Below are positions 59,397-64,000 of a DNA stretch of 64,000 bases, piece after piece. The notes under the pieces are model-generated. The model saw only the letters and a program-made list of their open reading frames with translations, searched no databases and was not told the DNA's origin. This stretch comes from Chryseobacterium gambrini (GTDB lineage Bacteria; Bacteroidota; Bacteroidia; Flavobacteriales; Weeksellaceae), in contig NZ_FTOV01000003.1 in NCBI RefSeq assembly GCF_900156825.1, positions 434,001 to 498,000 on the forward strand, written 5' to 3'. Within the stretch, counting starts at the first letter, position 1. Every line of letters starts with the position of its first letter. The translations under genes were made by a program, and so were the position numbers.

Positions 59397-60558
59397 TGGC
59401 TGAGATTTTAAATTTAATAGATACGATTTTCCCTTTGTTATCCGTCTTCATTTCGATAACATTAAGGTTTTTAAGTGATGTTGTAGGTGTGGTGACTAAA
59501 GTGATGTAATCTTCCTTATCCAAGGTTTCAAGTCCGTAAATATCACTGTCGTAAACCTGAGTGATCACGGCGTTATTGCTGATTCGGTTTTCCAGTTGTC
59601 TTCTTTTCTGGGTGATAAGATCATTCTGCTCCTCAGAATTTCCGCCTTTTACATCCTTTGTGGAAAAATAATAAAGCGCCATCTTATAATCATCAGGTTT
59701 AAGTTCGATGGTTTCTTCTTCAGGGGCATTTTCCAAATTTCGGTTCACTTCCAGATATTCATAAAACGGAGAACTGATCTGCATTTTAAGATTTTTATCT
59801 TTTGTGGCATATCTGAAACATTCTCCGGGTTTTATCCTGTAAAGAATGGGAGATTCGTTTTCCTTGATCACTTTGATTTCTATTTCACGCTGAATACTTA
59901 AATTTCTGTCGGCATCCGTAAAACAGTACACATAAGTTTTTTGAAAGATCGCATCTTTAAATCCTAAAAGTCCTGTAAGAATTACTAAAATAGTGGTAAC
60001 AATTGCCCAAACATTCTTTTTGAAGAAATTTTTCTTGGGTTTTTCAGCTTCTGCTAAGGAAATTTTTTCAGTCTCTGAATTTTTATTAATTAATTGATTT
60101 TCAAGTATTGATTTTTGTAAATCGGAGTTTTCAGGGGTTTTAAATTCCTGTTTTTTAGGTAAATCGTCATCTTTTGGCAAATCGAGTGATGCAGAAACTG
60201 TTTTTTCCAGTTCTTTAAGTTCATTGTCTTTTAAATCTTCATCATCCTGCAGCAATTCACCTGCAAAAAGATGCTGTTTTTTGAATTCATACCATGAGTC
60301 GTAACCTGCATAAATACTGAGTAAATTCAGCATATCGATTCTTGGCAGTTTGGTAACCGGCGAATTCTTAAAATAGGTATAAAAAGATTTTTCGCTGATA
60401 TTCCCTTTTGCCTTTTTTCTGAGATCTTCCTGAAAATAAATGATGTCGATACCCTTCCATTTCGAAATATCGTCATAGGAAGGAGTGTATTCTTTCAGAT
60501 ATTGAGCCTGGACATCCTTTTTTAGCTGCTCAAAATGTAATAGATCTAAGTCCGTCAA
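59380..60558 (-). CDS. One-pass membrane protein with cytosolic helical domain
   Basis: A 392-residue protein. The cytosolic N-terminus (1-100) is helical with ISKWKGIDIIYFQEDLRKKA and SEKSFYTYFKNSPVTKLPRIDMLNLLSIYAGYDSWYEF, which reads like a helix-turn-helix or similar regulatory fold. A charged linker (100-178) leads to one membrane helix (about 183-200, VWAIVTTILVILTGLLGF). The periplasmic C-terminal domain (210-392) is beta-rich. The layout resembles one-pass sensor-regulators, but no named family is recognised. The promoter lies in a divergent region with a perfect palindrome. It is followed by the coupled lipoprotein gene. Confidence 0.65.
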   Translation of the reverse strand: MTDLDLLHFEQLKKDVQAQYLKEYTPSYDDISKWKGIDIIYFQEDLRKKAKGNISEKSFYTYFKNSPVTKLPRIDMLNLLSIYAGYDSWYEFKKQHLFAGELLQDDEDLKDNELKELEKTVSASLDLPKDDDLPKKQEFKTPENSDLQKSILENQLINKNSETEKISLAEAEKPKKNFFKKNVWAIVTTILVILTGLLGFKDAIFQKTYVYCFTDADRNLSIQREIEIKVIKENESPILYRIKPGECFRYATKDKNLKMQISSPFYEYLEVNRNLENAPEEETIELKPDDYKMALYYFSTKDVKGGNSEEQNDLITQKRRQLENRISNNAVITQVYDSDIYGLETLDKEDYITLVTTPTTSLKNLNVIEMKTDNKGKIVSIKFKISANENNK

Positions 60559-60601
60559 TTTATTTTAAAATGATTAAATTATTGATTATCAGTAATGTTA
60601 T

Positions 60602-60622
60602 TTTGTAAAACTATTTTACAAA
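60602..60622. promoter_or_regulatory. Perfect palindrome in divergent promoter region
   Basis: Half-sites TTTGTAAAA (60602-60610) and TTTTACAAA (60614-60622) are separated by CTA. The palindrome overlaps the minus-strand -7 element at 60619-60626, so a bound dimer would block that promoter. It is a strong candidate operator. Confidence 0.6.
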
Positions 60623-60650
60623 GGTATTACAATTATTTTTCCTAAACAAA
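60619..60650 (-). promoter_or_regulatory. Promoter of the membrane protein-lipoprotein unit
   Basis: On the minus strand TTTG (60650-60647), a 20-bp spacer and TACCTTTG (60626-60619) match consensus. The -7 element overlaps the palindrome. Confidence 0.65.
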
Positions 60651-60664
60651 TTTTCTATCTGCTA

Positions 60665-60672
60665 TACCTTTG
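60665..60672 (+). promoter_or_regulatory. Promoter -7 element for small lipoprotein gene
   Basis: TACCTTTG, identical to the opposing minus-strand element, lies about 70 bp before the ATG at 60742. No clear -33 TTG is seen. Confidence 0.45.
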
Positions 60673-60741
60673 TCTTGTTCAAATAACAGAACAGAAAAAG
60701 ATTTTATAAAACAATATTAACAAAATTAAATTTAATTTATT

Positions 60742-61011
60742 ATGAAAAAGTCATTATTCGTAGCTGCTATCGCTGCAATCTCTCTAGTTGCTTGTAAAAA
60801 AACTGAAGCTAACACTACTGAAGCTTCTACAGATTCAGTTGCTGCTGCTACAGATTCTGCTACTACAGCTATCGATTCTACAGCTAACGCTGCTAAAGAT
60901 TCAGTAACTGTTGCTGCTGATGCTGCTAAAGATTCAGTTAAAGCTGACGCTAAAGTTGCTAAAGAAGAAATCAAAGCTGAAGCTAAGAAAGAAGAAGCTG
61001 CTAAGAAATAA
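60742..61011 (+). CDS. Small Ala/Lys/Thr-rich lipoprotein
   Basis: An 89-residue lipoprotein: signal MKKSLFVAAIAAISLVAC with Cys18, then a low-complexity acidic-to-basic helix of Ala, Asp, Ser, Thr and Lys repeating AKDSV- and DSxA-like units (for example AADAAKDSVKADAKVAKEEIKAEAKK). Such proteins are abundant in Flavobacteriia and are thought to sit at the periplasmic face of the outer membrane. The codon use is strongly biased (gct, aaa, gat), suggesting high expression. A strong terminator follows. Divergent from the membrane-protein gene. Confidence 0.75.
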   Translation: MKKSLFVAAIAAISLVACKKTEANTTEASTDSVAAATDSATTAIDSTANAAKDSVTVAADAAKDSVKADAKVAKEEIKAEAKKEEAAKK

Positions 61012-61031
61012 TCTAAGCTTAAAAATAAAAG

Positions 61032-61061
61032 AACCGTTTCACTCAGTGGAACGGTTTTTTT
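61032..61061 (+). terminator. Intrinsic terminator after small lipoprotein gene
   Basis: AACCGTTTCAC (61032-61042) pairs with GTGGAACGGTT (61046-61056, one G-U pair) around a TCA loop, followed by T's. Confidence 0.88.
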
Positions 61062-61134
61062 ATGCTTATATGTTTAGTAATTGTTGGTTTGTTAGCGATC
61101 AACGATGAACCATCACCAATCTCCAACAACCAAA

Positions 61135-61902
61135 TTACCCCTTCTTCTGCTTCAGTGTTTCGTAACACGTAATAGCAACAGCATTGCTCAGGTTTAAAGA
61201 ATCAATGCTTCCTGCCATCGGAATTAGTGTATTTTTTCCTTTCCCGATCCAGAAATTACTTAATCCCGAATGTTCTGTCCCGAATAGAACGGCAGATTTC
61301 TGCTTAAAATCTCTTTTGTAAAGATCTTCGGCAGTTTCATCCATGATCGTTGTGTAAATATTGAAATTATTTTTCTGAAGAAATTCAAACGTTTCCTGAT
61401 TTTCTGCCTGAAAAACTTCCATTCCGAATAAGCAGCCTACACTTGAGCGGATTACATTCGGGTTATAAAAATCGGTTTTTCCGTCTGAAACAATTAATGC
61501 ATCAATACCGAAAGCTTCACAACTGCGCAAAATAGCCCCCAGATTTCCCGGTTTTTCAACACCTTCTACAATAATGATCGTAGAATCTTCCTTTGGTTTA
61601 AACGAAGATAAATCGGCTTCTTTTGTTTTATAAACCCCGATAATTCCTTCTGAAGTTCCGCGATAGGCGATTTTTTCGTATACTTTTTCGCTGACGAGAT
61701 GAATTTTTCCTTTGGGAACTTCTTTCTGAAAAATAGTTTCACAGATAAAAAATTCCACCGGTTCAAAATGATATTTCTGAGCGCGGTCGTTTTCCTGCTG
61801 TCCTTCCACCACAAAAACATCTAATTTTTTACGGAATCTATTATCAGTAAGAAGTTTGGTAACGTATTTTACTTTTTCGTTCTGAAAGCTTTCTATTAAC
61901 AT
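61135..61902 (-). CDS. TrmH/SpoU-family RNA 2'-O-methyltransferase
   Basis: A 255-residue protein. The N-terminal substrate-binding domain (VKYVTKLLTDNRFRKKLDVFVVEGQ) is followed by the SPOUT knot. Motif 1 is VEGVEKPGNLGAILRSCEAFGIDALIV, and motif 2 and 3 regions are LFGTEHSGLS and LIPMAGSIDSLNLSNAVAITCYE. It uses S-adenosylmethionine to methylate a ribose in tRNA or 23S rRNA, and the target cannot be told apart here. It appears to be a single gene, downstream of the rmuC terminator. Confidence 0.92.
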   Translation of the reverse strand: MLIESFQNEKVKYVTKLLTDNRFRKKLDVFVVEGQQENDRAQKYHFEPVEFFICETIFQKEVPKGKIHLVSEKVYEKIAYRGTSEGIIGVYKTKEADLSSFKPKEDSTIIIVEGVEKPGNLGAILRSCEAFGIDALIVSDGKTDFYNPNVIRSSVGCLFGMEVFQAENQETFEFLQKNNFNIYTTIMDETAEDLYKRDFKQKSAVLFGTEHSGLSNFWIGKGKNTLIPMAGSIDSLNLSNAVAITCYETLKQKKG

Positions 61903-61934
61903 CCTGCAAAATTAGTTAAAATTTGCAGTTAAAT

Positions 61935-61962
61935 AAAAAAACCTCAGAGCTGATCTGAGGTT
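61935..61962 (-). terminator. Intrinsic terminator of rmuC
   Basis: AACCTCAGA (61940-61948) pairs perfectly with TCTGAGGTT (61954-61962) around GCTGA. On the minus strand a run of U's follows, 7 bp past the rmuC stop. Confidence 0.88.
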
Positions 61963-61969
61963 GTAAATT

Positions 61970-63478
61970 TTATTCTTCTAAATTTTCCAGTGCAGTCTGA
62001 GAGTTTTCTACCAGACTCTGCGGAAGGTCTTTCTTATTTTTTATTCCCAAAGATTTCAGCTTTTGGGTTTGGATCACCAAATTGTCATTTCCTGTTGAAA
62101 GCTGTTTGTAAGCATCATTATAAACATTTTTCGCCTGATCCAGATTTTTTCCTACTTTTTCCAGATTTTCGATGAAACCTACGAATTTATCATACAGTTT
62201 TGCCCCTCTTTCCGCAATTTCCATAGAATTTCTGTTCTGGTATTCGCGTTTCCAGAGATCGGCAATCAGTTTTAAAGAAGTAATCAGATTGCTTGGATTT
62301 AAAAGCAGAACTCTTCTTTCGTAGGCAAAATTCCAAAGATTCTGGTCTGCCTGCATTGCTGCAATATAAGCCGGTTCACTCGGAATAAACATCATCACGA
62401 AATCCAGAGATTTTCCGTAATCATCATATGCTTTTTGACTAAGCTGCGTAATGTGATTTTTTATGGAAGATAAATGCTGATTGAGTTTCATCAGATAAAC
62501 ATCCTGATCGGTTTCGTCTACCAGTTCTGTAAAAGCCGTGAGCGAAACTTTGGAATCGATGATAACATTTCTTTCATCGGGATATTTTATAACGGCATCG
62601 GGGCGCATTTTTTTGCCGGAAAATTCTGAGAACAATGCTTTGTTGTCTTCATCACGAAGTTCATGTTCAAGGAAATATTCTCTACCTTTTACAAGTCCGG
62701 ATTTTTCAAGAATGCTTTCGAGGATCATTTCTCCCCAGTTTCCCTGCGTTTTGCTTTCGCCTTTCAGAGCTCTCGTCAGTTTTTTCGCATCTTCAGAAAT
62801 CTGCTGATTCAGTTCTGCTAATTCCTTTACTTTTTCGGCAAGAGAAAAACGCTCTTTGTTTTCCTTTTCGTAGGCTTCGTTCACGCGGTTTTTCAATTCC
62901 ACGATTCTTTCCTGAAATGGTTCAAGGATGGTTTTAAGGTTGTTTTGATTTAAGGTGGTGAATTTTTCTGTCTTTTCTTCAAGGATTTTATTGGCTAAAT
63001 TTTCGAACTGCAATTTAGATTCTTCCTGAATTTTTGTGATCTCTTCTTTCTGCGTCTGCAAAGATTTCTGTAAGCTTTCGTTAATTGCTGAAAGCTCTGA
63101 GTTTTTTGCAAACAAAGTCTGTTTTTCTGTTAAAAGATTTTCGATCTGAAGATTCTGTTTAGTGCTAAATTCTTTCTGTTCGGAAAACTGTGTGTTTAAA
63201 GAAGCGTGTTCCGCGGAAATTTTGGCAAATTCATTTTTCAGATCATTCAGAAGGTCGCTCTGCTGTGCATTGATTTCTTTTTCTCTGCTGATATTTTGTG
63301 TTAATTCCTGAATTTTCTGATTGGAATTTTCTAAATCGGAACTGTTTTTAATGTGTAAATTATTGAGTTCATCGTAAGAATTCCTCGAAACGGTAGAAGA
63401 TTTCTGGGCGAAATATAAAATAACCGCACCAAGAATTCCTCCGGCTATAAATCCTATAATTAAATATGTCATCTCCAT
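61970..63478 (-). CDS. rmuC: DNA recombination protein RmuC
   Basis: A 502-residue protein with an N-terminal membrane anchor (about 4-24, YLIIGFIAGGILGAVILYFA), a long coiled coil (about 30-225) and the RmuC nuclease-like domain (about 225-470). The core shows GNWGEMILESILEKSGLVKGREYFLEHELRD, RPDAVIKYPDERNVIIDSKVSLTAF and VMMFIPSEPAYIAA. RmuC family proteins limit recombination between inverted repeats; biochemical activity is still uncertain. The length fits the family. It is a single-gene unit with its own terminator. Confidence 0.93.
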   Translation of the reverse strand: MEMTYLIIGFIAGGILGAVILYFAQKSSTVSRNSYDELNNLHIKNSSDLENSNQKIQELTQNISREKEINAQQSDLLNDLKNEFAKISAEHASLNTQFSEQKEFSTKQNLQIENLLTEKQTLFAKNSELSAINESLQKSLQTQKEEITKIQEESKLQFENLANKILEEKTEKFTTLNQNNLKTILEPFQERIVELKNRVNEAYEKENKERFSLAEKVKELAELNQQISEDAKKLTRALKGESKTQGNWGEMILESILEKSGLVKGREYFLEHELRDEDNKALFSEFSGKKMRPDAVIKYPDERNVIIDSKVSLTAFTELVDETDQDVYLMKLNQHLSSIKNHITQLSQKAYDDYGKSLDFVMMFIPSEPAYIAAMQADQNLWNFAYERRVLLLNPSNLITSLKLIADLWKREYQNRNSMEIAERGAKLYDKFVGFIENLEKVGKNLDQAKNVYNDAYKQLSTGNDNLVIQTQKLKSLGIKNKKDLPQSLVENSQTALENLEE

Positions 63479-63751
63479 TTTTCAAAATTACAAAAAGGAA
63501 AATTGATTTCTTTTATGGAAAACCGTAAGTTTTATTTTAGGAATTAATTTTTAGCCGCAAAAGTTGCAAAAGATCATCATAATACTGTTATTACGATATT
63601 CAAAACTTTCAACAGAATAAAAAATTAAACATCTTTTATGACTTTGTGGTTTAAAAATGAATCATCTAAAAATGTTAGTTTTTCGGAAAAGATATTTGCA
63701 GGATCAATTTGTTTTCCGTTATTTCATATTTTCAAATCAAAAATAAGTTTC
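63479..63751. other. Intergenic region between rmuC and SGNH hydrolase gene
   Basis: A GCCGCAAAAGTTGCAAAAG segment near 63554 resembles genus-specific intergenic repeats. GATATTTG at 63691-63698 is a near-consensus -7 element 54 bp before the ATG of the next gene. No gene is supported. Confidence 0.35.
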
Positions 63752-64000
63752 ATGAAATTCTTAAGCATTACGGCCGTTATGTTTTCAGCCTTGTTTTCCG
63801 CACAGGATTTTGCCAATTATACAAAATACGAAAAGCAAAATCAGGAAGTTGTAGCCAAAAAAACGGCTCCAAATTCTGTTTTTATGGGAGATTCTATTAC
63901 GGAAGGCTGGTTTTCCACAGATCCATCATTTTTTACAAAAAATAATTTTGTCGGAAGAGGGATCAGCGGACAGGTAACTTCGCAGATGCTTTTAAGATTC
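63752..64000 (+). CDS. SGNH/GDSL hydrolase (partial)
   Basis: The ATG at 63752 opens a frame that runs off the end of the window, giving 83 residues. A signal peptide MKFLSITAVMFSALFSAQ is followed by DFANYTKYEKQNQEV. Block I of the SGNH hydrolases reads VFMGDSITEGW, with the nucleophile serine in GDSI, and RGISGQVTSQMLLR is the block II region. It is an exported esterase or acetylxylan-esterase-like enzyme; substrate unknown. Another overlapping frame at 63709 in a different phase is not a gene. Confidence 0.85.
   Translation, partial: MKFLSITAVMFSALFSAQDFANYTKYEKQNQEVVAKKTAPNSVFMGDSITEGWFSTDPSFFTKNNFVGRGISGQVTSQMLLRF

Noticed and set aside
60742..61011. Antimicrobial peptide or toxin
   Set aside because: The clear lipobox and Ala/Lys/Thr low-complexity repeat fit a structural lipoprotein; no immunity or export gene is near.

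Overview
The window looks like a chromosomal segment of a Chryseobacterium-like member of the Flavobacteriales (Bacteroidota). It is AT-rich. Its promoters follow the Bacteroidota pattern (TTTG or TTG, about 19-20 bp, then TAnnTTTG), and Shine-Dalgarno sequences are mostly absent. It carries SusC/SusD, a type IX secretion sorting tail, BshC (bacillithiol), an LptD-like protein and Flavobacteriia-type porin and MbnP/MbnH proteins. The genus is inferred from gene content, not proven.

Region 1 (1-15327, minus strand) is a surface-polysaccharide locus. An upstream unit (ugd-rmlB-rmlA) makes UDP-glucuronate and dTDP-4-keto-6-deoxyglucose and ends in its own terminator. A second unit begins with the ABC O-antigen exporter wzm/wzt. 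It continues with an FdtA/FdtC/FdtB-type trio that would make a dTDP-3-acetamido-3,6-dideoxyhexose. A run of mostly GT2-type glycosyltransferases, a 2-oxoglutarate/Fe(II) oxygenase and a short epimerase-like protein follow, and the first glycosyltransferase is cut by the window edge. Exporter plus glycosyltransferases without a Wzy or Wzx fits ABC-dependent O-antigen synthesis.

Region 2 (15.4-20.4 kb) is the plus-strand rimP-nusA-infB operon, with a terminator-like hairpin in its leader. Region 3 (20.6-25.3 kb) is a very AT-rich SusC/SusD nutrient-uptake pair. Region 4 (25.3-36.2 kb) holds a putative porin with bshC, a LysM protein, fabD with a GHMP kinase, pckA, and on the minus strand aroQ and a membrane-bound AraC-type regulator.

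Region 5 (36.6-48.8 kb) is the most unusual part. After a secreted hypothetical protein come a Fur-family regulator and a Zn/Cd-type P-type ATPase, a block of intergenic repeats, and then a probable copper/redox cassette. The cassette contains two paralogous CxGKC small proteins, a YHS-domain lipoprotein, SCO1, an exported Fe/Mn superoxide dismutase with an extra His-bearing domain, a T9SS-secreted NHL protein, an MbnP-like lipoprotein translationally coupled to an MbnH-like dihaem peroxidase, and an outer-membrane beta-barrel with a CxxCxC motif.

Region 6 (48.8-64 kb) is housekeeping: rpsT with two identical tRNA-Glu genes, a third divergent tRNA-Glu, an N-acetylmuramoyl-alanine amidase, LptD, RidA, a DegP/DegQ protease, a TrhO tRNA hydroxylase fused to a peptidase-U32-type C-terminal domain, 5-formyl-THF cyclo-ligase, a one-pass membrane protein coupled to a lipoprotein gene under a palindrome-bearing divergent promoter, a small Ala/Lys-rich lipoprotein, a SpoU rRNA methyltransferase, RmuC and the start of an SGNH hydrolase.
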